From positions 103,453,027 through 103,517,026 of the forward strand of contig OW121856.1 in NCBI GenBank assembly GCA_933228895.1: DNA of 64,000 nucleotides, in the 5' to 3' direction. The stretch comes from Platycnemis pennipes (taxonomy: Eukaryota > Arthropoda > Insecta > Odonata > Platycnemididae). The notes below the pieces were generated by a model. The model saw only the letters and a program-made list of their open reading frames with translations, ran no database searches and was not told the DNA's origin. The number at the start of each line of letters is the position of its first letter. The first letter of the stretch is position 1. The translations under genes and the position numbers were made by a program. Positions 48,861-60,759 of this stretch are shown in pieces.

Positions 48861-49110
48861 ATTAGGTGAGTAAGAAACTTTAGCACTTTTCCACAATATA
48901 TTTAAAATTTATAAAATTACACGACTCGTTTTTCGGCTTACTAAACCATCATCAGGTGTACACTCATGATTAAGCTTAGTGGTGACTTTGATGAGCAATG
49001 AGATGAGTGAATATCTGATGATTTGCTTAGTAAGTCAAAACACGTGTCGTGTAATTTTATAATTTTAAATATATGGTGGAGAAGTGCTTAAGTTTCTTGC
49101 TCACGTAATA
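48861..49110. mobile_element. Penelope-type fold-back: two inverted terminal repeats
   Basis: The left arm (48861-48957) and the complement of the right arm (49015-49110) align over about 95 bases, sharing AAGAAACTT, AGCACTT, ATATATTTAAAATT and ATAAAATTACACGA. They are joined by a 57-base unrelated spacer. The inner end of each arm carries CTGATGATG-stem-(G/C)AAAA pointing away from the spacer. The minus copy has a perfect stem, GGTTT/AAGCC. The layout matches the inverted pair at 19-20 kb, but in an unrelated sequence subfamily. Confidence 0.75.
48927..48957 (-). ncRNA. Candidate hammerhead-like core (best preserved stem II)
   Basis: On the minus strand: ACCTGATGAT, stem GGTTT, loop AGT, stem AAGCC, then GAAAAACG. 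Core order CUGAUGA-stem-GAAA is intact apart from one extra U before the stem. The right-arm counterpart at 49015-49044 has GCTT/AAGT and TCAAAA, so it has lost the G of GAAA. Activity is unproven. Confidence 0.4.
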
Positions 49111-49284
49111 ACACGGAAAACGTCTTTTTCAGCTGTAATAATTTCTTTCAAATTTACTATTTTAATAGAAGAAATACAAAAGTATTCCTGAGAATATTTA
49201 CCCATTTATTTTTGTTGTTTTTTTCGACGATTTGTGATGCTAGCTGATTAAAGAAGACATAACCTTAGTTGGTCCTTATGAAAT

Positions 49285-49510
49285 TTTTGTTTGGCCATAT
49301 CTGAAGACACGATGGCCCGATGAAGACAATCGTCGAGGGGAAAGTGAACGGGAAGATTGGAAAAAACAGGCCTCGTATGAGACATATGGAACAAGTTGTG
49401 AAGCATGTGAAAGAGAGGTATTACATTAATATGAAGAGGTTGGCCGATAGAAAAATTGAGTGGAGGGCTGCGTCAAAAAAAAAAACTAGGATTGTTGACC
49501 GATGATGATG
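49285..49510 (+). mobile_element. LINE 3' fragment, family L
   Basis: The + frame reads MKTIVEGKVNGKIGKNRPRM, RHMEQVVKHVKERYYINMKR and LADRKIEWRAASK. It matches the same C-terminus as the copies at 25605, 60911 and 62429. It ends AGGATTGTTGACCGATGATG, with a short GAT tail. An A run (about 49477-49486) interrupts the usual CAAACCAATCC. Confidence 0.88.
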
Positions 49511-49839
49511 AATTGCCTTTACACATATTTACATATTGGTATCGAATTCAACCTTACAATTCAAACAGGCTCCTTGTTTGAGCTTGTTATATTTTTCCAC
49601 CCCAGAAATGTGCCCATTTAGCATCAATTTTGCTTTCCATCCCAATTTTGTAAGTTATTCTTGTTAGAATGTAATTATTTTGGAAGGAATAGCTCGGATG
49701 TAATTAAATCCGGAGTAAAAAATTTGCTGTGGTCAATTTTTTCTCGCCAAAGATTCATCTTGTATATTTTTCAGTCACCGGTTCTCGGAATTAGTTCGCC
49801 GTGAATGTTGCCTTAGGATTACGTGAATTTTCTCGAGCC

Positions 49840-50570
49840 TTCATCGCCCTTTCCTCCTTATAGCCTTCACTGCGTCCCTTTTCCTTCGTTCCATCCTCTT
49901 ACCTTCCATGCGTTAAAATAACATCCAGCGCCTCCCTCCGCGTTACCTTAATCCTAGCGCTTCCCCCTTTTTCGTACACTCCTTCGCAAATCTTAATTAG
50001 TTTTTCTCCTCCCAGCCTCTCGCTACACCCTCTTCTCCCTTGCCAGCCTTCCAATTTCCTTCCTTTGCTTGTCCCCTCACTCTTATATCTCTCCTCCATG
50101 CCTTCCCTCCTGGGTTCGATGGTTCCTTTTTCTCTTCCAGTCCCTCTCGTCGTGTCTTGAGGAAAAAAACATTCTCATTCCCCGGGAAGGCAAAGGTTGA
50201 GTCATATTTTCTCCTCCCTTACGAAATACGCTCAGATTCAGTCTCGGTACCCTTATAGTTCTCCGGTTCCTCCCGTACAGCCAAACGGTCGACCTCCCTT
50301 TCCCGGCTTCAATCTCACTCGCATTTATCCCCCCATGCACTCTCCTATCCGCCGAGTCAATCATTCCTACTTCCCTTTTCTCCTCCTCTTTCTTCCCCTA
50401 TCAAGGAGCCAGCGGCTGTTTACCCCTCTACCGACTAACCGGGCAGAAACATTAGCCCGTTCCCCGAGGCGGATGCAAACGGCCCGGGGGGAAGACCGGC
50501 GTAGAGTTCAATTACTGCCAGACGATCCCGTCAAAAAGTTGTTCTCGTCTTTTTCATTCGAATTTTGATT
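49840..50570. repeat. Pyrimidine-rich island, GC-rich at its right end
   Basis: CT-rich on the + strand, with a GC-rich part at 50270-50520. Frames of 66-123 codons on both strands lack any domain. The longest (50197-50568) has a mixed composition, but nothing supports coding. Confidence 0.5.
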
Positions 50571-50860
50571 CCAGAAATTCAGTGACAACTGTGTAGATAA
50601 AATAATATATTCTTCTTTTGTACGCATGAATATATTTTCGCGCTTCATAATTAAATTTGCACCTGGAAAGAGTAATGAACTAATTTTTATATTACATTAC
50701 CTAAAAAAATTATGATGCTTACTTTGGCCCTATACTAGAGTGAACGTTGGCAGGAGTGGCTGCGTAGGTAGATAGATATTTTATTTGCTCTAGGAATAAT
50801 TTCCTTTGGAGCATGAGTACATATACACAAAAGTTGAGGAAAATCTTGTGGGATTTTCTT

Positions 50861-50999
50861 ATACATCCACTTTCAAACTATTGACATAGTCATCAAGTTT
50901 CATATTAAATAAAGCAAAAAAACAGTATTATATACGTACAGAAATACATCCACTTTCAAAGTATTGCTATAAACATCAAATATCATATTAAATAAAGCC
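50861..50999 (+). repeat. 83-bp-period tandem duplication
   Basis: ATACATCCACTTTCAAA.TATTG, ATCAA and CATATTAAATAAAGC occur at 50861 and again at 50944. Both copies match over about 55 bases. Confidence 0.85.
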
Positions 51000-53900
51000 A
51001 ATTACTATGTTACTAACTACTATACTTCAAAAGCATTAATTTAGAATTACGTTACGGTATAGCAATTAACTGTTCTCTGCAGTACCTACCAAAATAAGAA
51101 TTAACATGCATGGAAAATAATTGTATAGTTTTGCAATTGCGTGCTTTCACAGGAAGGTTGGCAAGTATCATGAGATTTGTCCCAAATATTGATTTGCCTG
51201 AGTGTACCTATTGAAAGCAGGTTTCAAAATCCTTAGGGACGAAATGTTGAAAGGGGGGAAATGTCATTTCGGGGGAAAATAATCGGAAATCTGTTGCGCC
51301 TCATCGATATCGAGTACACATTTTCCATGTTTACAAACTGATTTTAACGGTAGAATTTTTAGGGAATATGACTGATAGCTTTTATACATGCCTTCAAGTT
51401 GGTTCGATAATTAGTTGCTCGGACAAATCCCCCAAAATAAGGCAAGACAAGGGGAGGAACCTTACGTTTTCATCCATTCACTCTTGAATAAATAACTCTA
51501 GATGTTCAAACTATATCATCCCATTTGATGGGTAGAGTATTTCTCTAAGTAGCAGGAGGACAAAGAACATTTACCTCTCATTCACTTTCTCTTGCTATGA
51601 TATTTGCTTCACAATTGTGAGGAATATTCTTCTGATAGGAACACGCCATATCTGACAAACAAACCACACGAACTCTAGAAGGAAGGACACCACATTAATC
51701 TAATTCGCAGTCAACTAAGCGTTGTAGGTATGAAAGTGATTCGTTCAACACTCATGTCAGATGCAGGATCAAAAGATTTGGATTGGATTCGATTCCATAT
51801 ACCTGAAATCAGACAGGACTTCTATGGAGATGATTATAATTAGTTACAAGGGTTTAATGCTACCTCATTATAATTTTTTAATACTAAATAAAAATGTATG
51901 ATAAAGTGAGATGTTTTTGGAATTTTGCAAGGAAAAATAATCCCCCTTCCTAACCACGGAAATAATCCAGGAGAATCCCAGAGAAGAATTCCTTCTTACC
52001 CCTTCTTTATCATAGCTTCCATTCAGGGAAGTAAACGTATTTTCTTTTTCTTTAACAATGCGAACAAAGCTTTGTTTACATTCTGATATTTATCAGAACT
52101 TTTGCTTGTTTGTGCATCACCTATCTCTATTTTTCTAAATTCACCTCTTATGTTTTCCAGTGCATATTATCCCATCCCATGGTTAAATTTACCATCAGAT
52201 GTAGTATTTGAGAACAATCACTATCTTTAATTAAATTACTTTGATGACATCTTTTCCACACCTTTTATCGTATAGCTGTCTCACTTTCATAAAATGTAAT
52301 TTTTCGCCATCATATTCTAGCAAAGCATACTTTATTGCTGCATGTGAACTATTTTTAATCTCCGAGGTTAAGTTTCGATTCTTAGGCCTGATTTGGATGT
52401 TCGTTTCCCCACAGTTGTGCCGAACTTTTGAGGAATATAATAAAAATATTGTTTTCGAAAAATAAAAATGTTATATCGATATTTTTACATTGACTTGCAT
52501 AATCGCTTCCACATGATCGTTAATTTAAGGTGGCTCCACCGAATCATGAAGTAGATGTTATTTTTGTGAAAATTTCAGGACACATAGTTTTTTGGCCCTT
52601 CTATCGATTGGGAATGAAATAATTTGGCCTTTACATAATAAATTTGAAGAAAAAAGACGTTGATAATCAGAAATATTATACGTAGATATACGGCAGAGCA
52701 TGGCCCTTGCAGTAACACATTTGCAGATTAATAATGCAAAGAGAAATGTCGTTTTGACGAAATACTAATATAAGACGCGCAATTTTATGTAGAATTAGCA
52801 TTGTAAGAAAGTGCTCGACTTACCACACCTGTTTAATTGATATTAATAAATGTTTACTCGAAAAAAAGCATGAAAGCCTTAGTTGCATGAAAGTGGCGAT
52901 ACAGTATGTTGTTATCATTGACAACGGTACTTGTGAGGGAACGTGCTTACAAGCCTATTTACTAGCTTAATTAAGGAATATACCTTACCAAATTCCTTCT
53001 TATAATTTGTGTGTAATTTATATATTCCATTGGTTATTGCCATGGTGTAATTGATACCAATGCTTCCAAATGGTAGCAGCGTCATTGTTTCCAAACAAGA
53101 TTAAAAATATCGATTATTTTTAAAATTGAAAACAAAGAGTTGTATTTGCAAGGGAATAGTTTAAAACTAAGTAAAAAATATTCAACCTTTTTTAGAATAC
53201 GTATTAGTGGGATTGAGCATGTATTCTCACTTTGTTTATTAAACGTGGCAACCTCACGTCAGTCATGTTTCGAAGTCAAAATGGGTTAAAAAAGCTTGTA
53301 AAAAATAGAATGTAACTGCAACGCTCTATATTATAGCATACTGATACAAATATTGTGTAGGCGTTATCACGCAATTGATGATTTTCGTGATAGGTGTTTT
53401 TCTGGATCGGTATTTATTGATTAAATTAAATAGCTCTTTTACGGGATATTGAAAAGCGGAGTCACGGTGGAACCTCCTTAAGTATTAATGGAAAAAGTTT
53501 TTTTCCATGACTTTCATGGCAACCGCGCGTCAATTGATATTACTTCGATTTGGATCACCATTGAAACTTATACTGCATTCGCTTTTCCGTCCAGGGTCTC
53601 GTCGTATATTCATGCAGTGATGTTTTTTGAAATTATTTTTCTTTACACATTTGTTGCATATGAGACAAGTAGTCTTTTGTTTATTCCTGCCATAAAAATA
53701 CTGTTAAACTAGTATTTACCACTCCATTCTGAGTAATATTCCAAATAATTTCCACAATGCGTTCAATAAGCCACACTTGTTCTAGTACATACACGCTCTG
53801 CTTTATTGTAACACAAAATGCATCAATATACCAAAACAAAATATTATAGACAGTCCACATCTGTTTAAAACCCATCCTTTACTATAGGAAGATTTCCCCA

Positions 53901-55950
53901 TGAAATAAATGATCCACACAGATCACCTTGGGATCCAAACCCAGTTCTTTTGTTTTCATTCATATGCTTCATCCAGGTATGATACTAACGCACGTACTTC
54001 TTTCATGTTAATTTCAGTGTATAGTATGCTCAATTGGGAAAAAGCTTTATATTTTTCTGCACTAAATTTTACTTTCAGTCCAGCGATACATAGTGTATGT
54101 AACTTTATCGATTGTTGTTTCAAATTGTGGTTATTCCGTGCCCTAGTATAAGGATAGATTGCGTAATTAATAACACACTCAATATTCGTTGTCTCATTCG
54201 GTCGTACCCTTGATTGCTTCTCAAGACAGACATCTTTTTTTTTCGTAATCAGATTCGGATCGACGTGGATCCCCTGATTGTCAAAGGTTTTTCCTGGCTG
54301 TGCCCTTCTTAAGACTGCCTTAAATTACGTTTTGTTTTTCGTTCCATCAACCAATCTCCCTTTTCTCCCGAAAATTTTCGTCCTCTCATTTCCTTTATTT
54401 TCGATTCCTTTCTGAGGAAACTTTTTATTCAAATTCACCACGTCTCTCTCACCTTCGTATTTTTTCCCATGGAGGTATTTATTCGTAACATTCCCTTTTG
54501 CGGCCTCCATACACCTCTAGACATTACACTGCAGGGTATGTTCTATCTTCCTGAGAGTATTAGCGTTAGGAAGTTTCAGGGTAAGCCTTGGAGAACTCCC
54601 TTGTGCTCATCGCTCTCACCAATATGAATATTTATTTCAGGTATGCTCACAATAATTCATATTTGTGCCAAAAATGCCTGAATTGTAGTCCGCACCTCCA
54701 TATTTCATTTTTTTCCCTCCATTATGTCCCTTAAAATCCTTGGTTATCAAGATCAGTCTTGCTTTCAACCCTCTTGTAAGAAAGTATTTTCTCCTGAAAA
54801 TTCTTATGAAGAGTATTTAAATCTTTTTAACTGATAAGACCAATGCAAGAATGGGTCTTGTCACTATGCTTGTCTTTAAAGGCACCAAAATACCAAAAAA
54901 AGTGTTAAATTTTGGCCTAACTAGTAAATACGACTTAACATGAAGCTCTTCATGAACTGTTTATATAATATAATGGATAGAGTAATAAATAGATCCCTCT
55001 ATAGTAAAATAAATTATGGTAGTCTCATCCCGTTTCTAAGACAAATTAAATAAATGGATTCTCTCCAGTAAAATAATTTGTGTAAGAGCGCAAACTCTGC
55101 CACAGCAGTGGCACACATGTTAAATGAATGGCTCTGTGTCAGATTAAATATCTTCAGTTTTTATCCCTTTCATTCAGTATACATTTTAAATTTAGCCACG
55201 GCCCCATCTTTGGGACCAGAATTTGACTGATTGGATTCTAGAGAGGGAGGCATCCGGAAAGGCAAAGAAATAATGTGGATAGAGCGTAATACAAATGAAG
55301 TAGAAGCATGGAAGAGGAGGTATACAAAAATAATATAAAAGAGGCGAAAGAAGCTGTTAATTGGTATGCCGAAAACATTGCTACTTTTTTTAGACAGAAT
55401 AATTAAGTATAAAATTCTTCAGAAATAATTTTAATTATTTTTTAACGGATTAAATTGCGATATTAAACGGGATAATTATCAATAATGATATATATTTGAA
55501 GGTTTTCTCGCCAATGCATATGTTTTCCTTTTCTTAACTCGATGGTGACGGAATAAAGTATTTGCGAGCTTATCTGTTCATCAAATTCGCTATTATTTTG
55601 AGATAATATATCCATTACGCTATCGGGAAACTGTTGTCCTTTCTTCAACTATACGATGCTGCGGTATTGAAAAAATAAATAAATCCATTAATATTTTAAA
55701 AGCCGGGTTGGATTGCTAACCAAAGTTACAAGGGAAAGAGTGATGATAAAACATTAAAAAAAACGAATGACGGAGTAGCTGAAAGTCAGTTTCCACATTA
55801 AATTAAGTGGATTATGAGCGCAAATTGATATTTATGCTAAAATTTCGGATATGCACATATTTAAGTTGAAAAGAGGAGATAGATTATGGAGAGTGAAGTA
55901 AGGATTTCTCATCTATTACCTACTTATACGTCGTACTCGTTTCACTATCT
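51000..55950. other. 5 kb without a recognised gene
   Basis: AT-rich DNA. Frames are at most 80 codons. I found no element ends, SINE boxes or reverse-transcriptase motifs. Confidence 0.45.
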
Positions 55951-55954
55951 CAGT

Positions 55955-56074
55955 AGTTTGATATTCGCTCACGGTTTGGTTAGAAATAGAAATTTACTCG
56001 TCCGTAAAAAGGAAACATATTTTGGGACAAACCAACACGATTCAAATCAAATTAGATCAGGTGTCCCCCAAGGC
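55955..56074 (+). mobile_element. Reverse-transcriptase fragment ending at the SGVPQG motif
   Basis: The + frame reads GLVRNRNLLVRKKETYFG, then a polar stretch, then IRSGVPQG and stop. SGVPQG is the conserved motif that opens RT block B in LINE polymerases, and the preceding RNRN...V.K..T pattern fits that position. The frame stops where the inverted copy of the motif begins (56080). Nothing of the rest of the polymerase is present. Confidence 0.65.
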
Positions 56075-56095
56075 TGATTGCCTTGGGGGACACCT
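56059..56095. repeat. Perfect 16-bp fold-back across the RT motif
   Basis: AGGTGTCCCCCAAGGC (56059-56074), loop TGATT, and its exact reverse complement (56080-56095). The left arm encodes the SGVPQG region. Confidence 0.95.
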
Positions 56096-56309
56096 AGCTC
56101 CAAAATGTGGGGAAGCCTTTAAAATAAGAAAAAATGCAATACTGTTTACCTAGCTTACATTGTCCTTCAACATAAACCTTTTAGAAACATAGATACCCTG
56201 CACATAGCACCATGCCCACATATAGATAACTTTAGGAAAGACTTTCCATTCTGTCCTTCACCTGATACTCTCATTTCTGTCGACCTAGGAATATAAAAAT
56301 GTGTGAATA

Positions 56310-56900
56310 CTCCATCCTTATCGTGGTCCATCCCTCCGACCACTCTCAAACAGAGTTCCCTTTCCTCATTTTCCGCCTCTCTCTCTTCTCCATTTACTTG
56401 GGGGAGCCGGCCACCTATGAGCCCACGTTACTTAGTCTCCAGTTCCTCCCCACGTCCCCTGTCTATACGGCGGTTCCCCCCTCCTCCCACTCCCTTAATC
56501 CCCTCCCCCCTCCCACGGCTGTGCGTGTTTTTGGCAATGCCCTCTCTCGGCGTCCTGATGATCTCGCTGCGGGGGTGCGGCCTTTTCCCGCTGCTCCTCC
56601 TGCGCCCCGTCCGACGGCCACCCGCCTTTAATTCCTCCTCCGCACCCCCAGAGCGGCGTGTGGTATCGATCCGCCATTGGCCAACACATAACCGCATCCG
56701 GGTGCGTGGTGTGCCTCGTTCGGCGCACACACCCTCTTCCTCCCTCCCTCCCTCCCTCCTCTCTATCGCCTCCTTCGCTCTCTCTCCCTTCCTCCTCAAG
56801 TTCCTTCCTTCTTTCCTCAAAATTTCCTTATCCCACGCTCCTTTCACCGCCTTGCTTTTCTCCTCTCGACAAATCTCTTCTTCCCTATTTCCCTTTAACC
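56310..56900. repeat. Pyrimidine-rich, partly GC-rich island
   Basis: It produces the longest frames in the area (217 codons plus, 161 codons minus), fully overlapping on opposite strands. They read Ser/Pro/Leu and Arg/Glu/Gly strings. The part 56560-56720 is GC-rich with CG dinucleotides. I reject coding. Confidence 0.6.
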
Positions 56901-57284
56901 CTTTATTCTTCAAGGTTTTCTTTGTGAATTTTCATGTTATATGTTTTTCTGCTTAGTTTTCATAATTAGATTTGATTACCACCCAATCGAGTAAATGTGA
57001 AAGTTAATACATTCACAAAACATGACTTTAGTTTTGGGAGAACTATTTGCCGAAAATGTCAGGTATAATTTAAGTATCTCCTCGGATTCAAGTTATTTAT
57101 TTTGTTTCCATTGTTCTTTTAGTTGTTTTCTCGTGTTTTAAAGTATTTTTTTCCTCTCTCGAAATATTTTATTTTAATTTCATAGCTTCCATAGCTATGA
57201 CTGTAAGATTACCTGCACAGCTAATGTTATTCAACAACTCATCTCTATGTAACTGCCGGGAATTAATAATGCCATAATTTAAGA

Positions 57285-57720
57285 AACACTACTGCAATAA
57301 GATATGATCTGACAGTGTGGGGCAACACTGCTAACATACATGAAAAATCTCTGATTAACTCCCGAAATCGAATAGTGAAAACAATATATATAGATGTAAA
57401 TACAATTTAGGATATTATGCAGAGATACCAGATATTAATCTGGTCTACATGGACATAAGTGTACTGCCCATAAACAAATTTTTAGAATATATACTCATAA
57501 CAAAAAATTATAATAATAATAAATATAGGGTTAAAAAAGACATAATACAATGTAAAATAAAGAAAGTTAAGTCATACTGAATTGTATCATATCCCAAAGA
57601 TATACACAAATTATGGAGATAGAATGCTAAGAGTAACGATACCAAAATTACTCAAATATGTAAATGTTAGTACGATACACCAAGCATAACCACAATTTCA
57701 GAATTAAATAGAAATTGTAA
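57285..57720 (+). mobile_element. LINE C-terminal fragment, jockey/CR1-like
   Basis: Broken + frames read IRYDLTVWGNTANIHEK, SLINSRNRIVKTIY, later VLPINKFLEYILITKNYN, VKKDIIQCKIKK and, after a frameshift, PKIYTNYGDRMLRVTIPKLL. The YG...WG....., ...RI.+.I, ...P...YG.R......PKL order is the C-terminal end of jockey/CR1-type LINE polymerases. Several stops and frameshifts show decay. It is a different family from that at 34401 and from family L. Confidence 0.75.
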
Positions 57721-58180
57721 GAAACTATTACTTGAAAATCAATGATAACTCAATGAAACGGATTGTTATTTTTCTGTAAATATGTTTAACTGATAACAAG
57801 TGTGTAATTTAGTTTATTTGTATTGAGATAAATGATCAATTTTACCTGATCAACTAATGTGTGTTCCTCTTCCCAACTATTTTTGCCTATACAAGCACCT
57901 CCTGACGAGCCAGGAGCTCAGGAGGACTTATATTGTACATATTTATAAGATTAACATGTAATCTAATAACCGATATCTCTAGAATGCATGTTTCTGTGAT
58001 CCTTTTCGAAGCATTTGGCACCTAATAATAACGATTTGCTGAGGTAGGATTTTCCTATACAACATTTTTCAAAGATGACAAGCATAAGGAAAATATCATT
58101 TGACATAAATGTAAGTTTTCGTGGTGAGCCCCATTGTGTGGAAGTTTTGAGAGAGTTTCCCTTTTAAGCGTGCCGGGCGC
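57721..58180. other. Likely 3' remainder of the LINE, then empty DNA
   Basis: No coding signature. A short inverted string CTCCTGA-cgagccagg-agcTCAGGAG lies near 57898. Confidence 0.35.
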
Positions 58181-58183
58181 TAT

Positions 58184-58680
58184 TTAACCTAAGTAAGCAC
58201 CATCTTCTTCCCCATGCGTTTTTTTCTCCGTCCACTCCTGCACGCTATTTTGCCTCTCCCAGTCCTCTTTTTCTCTGCCGTGGCCCGCGCTCTTTGGGAG
58301 GCAGGAAGTCCTATATAAAACGAACTTCCTGCTGGAGGTCTTCGGATCGGAAACTGTTCTTCCTCGGCAGGACGCGTGCGTGCTCAAGACGTCCGCAAGT
58401 CTTTTTACTCGGAGGAGGTAGGAGGAGGGCTGGGTCCGATAGAATGTCGGTTCGAAAGAACCATTTTGTTTCGGAGATTTCCCTCTTACGTTCCCACTCT
58501 GTCGGGGCTCGCATTTCCGCGGGGATGCACCCACTGCTTTTCGAACCTGATGATCGCAGCGGTCTCCCGTGTGAAATGAAGGCAGCGTGATGAGGTGGCC
58601 CATGGATTTCATGGCTTCTGACGCGCTGTCGGGAACGATGCTTTGAGGTTCGACTTGACGGAAAGCTGGGAATATGCGTG
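58184..58680. other. GC-rich island with overlapping frames, coding status unresolved
   Basis: The segment is GC-richer than its flanks, not a simple CT or GA tract, and contains CG dinucleotides. Frames of 142 codons (minus, 58184-58612) and 98 codons (plus) overlap on opposite strands. Neither has a recognisable domain. It could be a regulatory CpG-rich patch or an untranslated exon. I do not call a gene. Confidence 0.35.
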
Positions 58681-59865
58681 TCGGCGAAATATGTCGCAGC
58701 TCTTCAGCATTTGACGTTATGGGTTAAAAAAAAATATTATTCAGGGATGGCTCTTGCCAAATCGTATGATGATAAGCCAAACTTTAGCCATGATTGAGTT
58801 GGATGGTCTTCAACCATAGCATCGCTTTGATTGTCGAGGACATAACTCGCCAAAGACTTGGCCCAGCAGCGTGTAGCATCCACATGCGAAGGTAAGCGAA
58901 TCGGTCCTAATGCATGCTTTACTCCACAAATTGATAGTTATCGTGGCTATAGGTATAAGCCACCAAAGTGAAATATTCTTCATTTTAACTCATACTTTCA
59001 GTCATAAAAGTTGTAGTCCCTTTAGTAAACGAACGCATCGTATGCCACCATCCAAAATAATAGCAAACATATTCATTTACATTTGAATAACATTCTAATG
59101 AACCGACTTAACTTGATAGTCACTTAGTTTTTACCTGTTGAGTAATGTCGTAAAAACTACTCTTTGAGAGAAAGCTGTTTGGTATGCCACTTTTTAATGT
59201 ATGTGCTAGGAAGCTACGCTGGTCCAAAATAGGTTGAAAATGATTTTCTGCCAGACATTTACAATTCATTTTTCTATTTTCTATGAGTGGGTGGTTTGTG
59301 GAAAAAACATTTCTGGTCACTCACTTCTGCTGCCATTTTCCCCTCCGGCAATCTCATTATTCATTCGTCCTTCTGCTTTTCTAGTCTTCAACTCCACTCC
59401 ATTTTTAGATAATGTAAACTTCTAGATTTGTTCCCAGAATTTTTCCGCTTACATTTGCTTCGATAGTAATCTCTTTCACTTATGAAGCATAGCTACCTAA
59501 ATACATATTCCAATTACGTATCAATTCTAGCCAAATATGCCTGCTTTTCATATTTTTCCCTTTAAGTCACAAATTAGTTATAGTTCAAAATTTTTTTTCA
59601 CAATTCGTTGTGCATTATAATTATGAAAAATGATTCTCCAGCTTGTAATAATTTTATTCGACAGGGTCAGAATTGCAATTTTATTATTTGAGCTATATCA
59701 TAACCTGGTATCCTACCACAAAGAAATGTGTGTTATCTTGTCTTTATTTAAAGATGTATGAAAAAAATTTCGACCCTAAATTGGGGAAATGTTTTTTTTT
59801 TATGTTTATGCTATGAAAAACGTGTGATTTAATTTGGTGTTTTAAAGAAATATTTGCACTTCTTC
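58681..59865. other. No gene recognised
   Basis: AT-rich DNA, nothing visible. Confidence 0.45.
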
Positions 59866-60345
59866 TGAAAACCCACCCATTCCCTCCGCTTCCATTTTCC
59901 TCATCTTGTCCACCCTCAGGACCTCCACCGTCAACCCTCTCCCTTTCTCCACCCTCTTACCACCCTTCTCCAGCATTCCTTTGGCTAAATATTCTTTTAT
60001 GCACAACGTTTTTTCCAATCCCGCGCTTTCTCATCCCTGCTTTAGTCCGGCACATTGTATTCCTTCCCTTTGTTTCTCATTCTCTCCCTCCTCCCCACCC
60101 TAAATTCCACCCCCTTGCATTATGAACCCGTTGGAGAAAGGGAAGAGGATGAGCTTAGAGGGGTGGAGGGTGGTGACGCTGTGTTTATGGTGGTATGGAA
60201 GAGGCGGAGTCAAAAAAAGTTGAACTCCGAACATCTTTTAGCTTCCCGCCACGCGGAGCGCTGCGTACTCCTGACCCCGTTCCTACGTCTTTCTCCGCCC
60301 AATCCTCTCTTTCCCCTTTTCATCTCCAACCGCCTTCCCTTTCGT
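59866..60345. repeat. Pyrimidine-rich island
   Basis: CT-rich + strand with a short G/A-rich interruption (60130-60225). Frames of 65-108 codons have no domain. Confidence 0.5.
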
Positions 60346-60521
60346 CTGCATGGTGCTCACCAGCAAAAAATATATGTATAAGAGTGTATGCATGAGTTTA
60401 TTTGCATACCTTTTCGTGCTCCGAAATGTTTTAACAACCGTTTTGCAAAGGGAAGAGTATTGCAGAAGATTTGTACTTGAATAGCGTTTTTTTTTAAGAG
60501 TTATGATTTAGAACCGTTATT

Positions 60522-60759
60522 TTCATGGTGACCAATAAAGTAAGACTTTTAGTCAATTCCGCACTTTTTAAATAACCGACCTAGGTTTCGACAAATTTTT
60601 GTCATTCTCAAGGTAAAAAAGTTTGTCAATTGTCATTTGTCATTCTCAAGGCAAAAAAATTTGTCAAAAATTGGTCGAAAAAAAATTTGTTGAAACCTAG
60701 ATTGGTTATTAAAAAAGTGTGGAATTGACTAAAAGTTTTATTTTATTCGTCACTATGAA
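60522..60759. mobile_element. Penelope-type fold-back
   Basis: The left arm (60522-60595) and the complement of the right arm (60686-60759) align over 74 bases with about ten differences, sharing CTTTTAGTCAATTCC, GCACTTTTTAAATAACC (left arm) and CTAGGTTTC. On the minus strand of the left arm, CCTTGAGAAT is followed by perfect stem GACAAA/TTTGTC and GAAACC (60580-60613), the core order seen at the other PLE sites with CTTGAGAAT replacing CTGATGAT. The spacer repeats GTCATTCTCAAGG twice. Confidence 0.65.

Noticed and set aside
54325..54510. 61-codon minus frame rich in Lys/Glu/Asn
   Set aside because: No domain recognised. Its length is unremarkable for this composition.
56059..56095. Rho-independent-type terminator (strong hairpin)
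   Set aside because: Eukaryotic context, no T run after it, and the left arm is coding RT sequence.
56303..56956. 217-codon plus frame with a 161-codon minus frame over it
   Set aside because: Fully overlapping opposite frames in a pyrimidine island; low-complexity composition, no domain.
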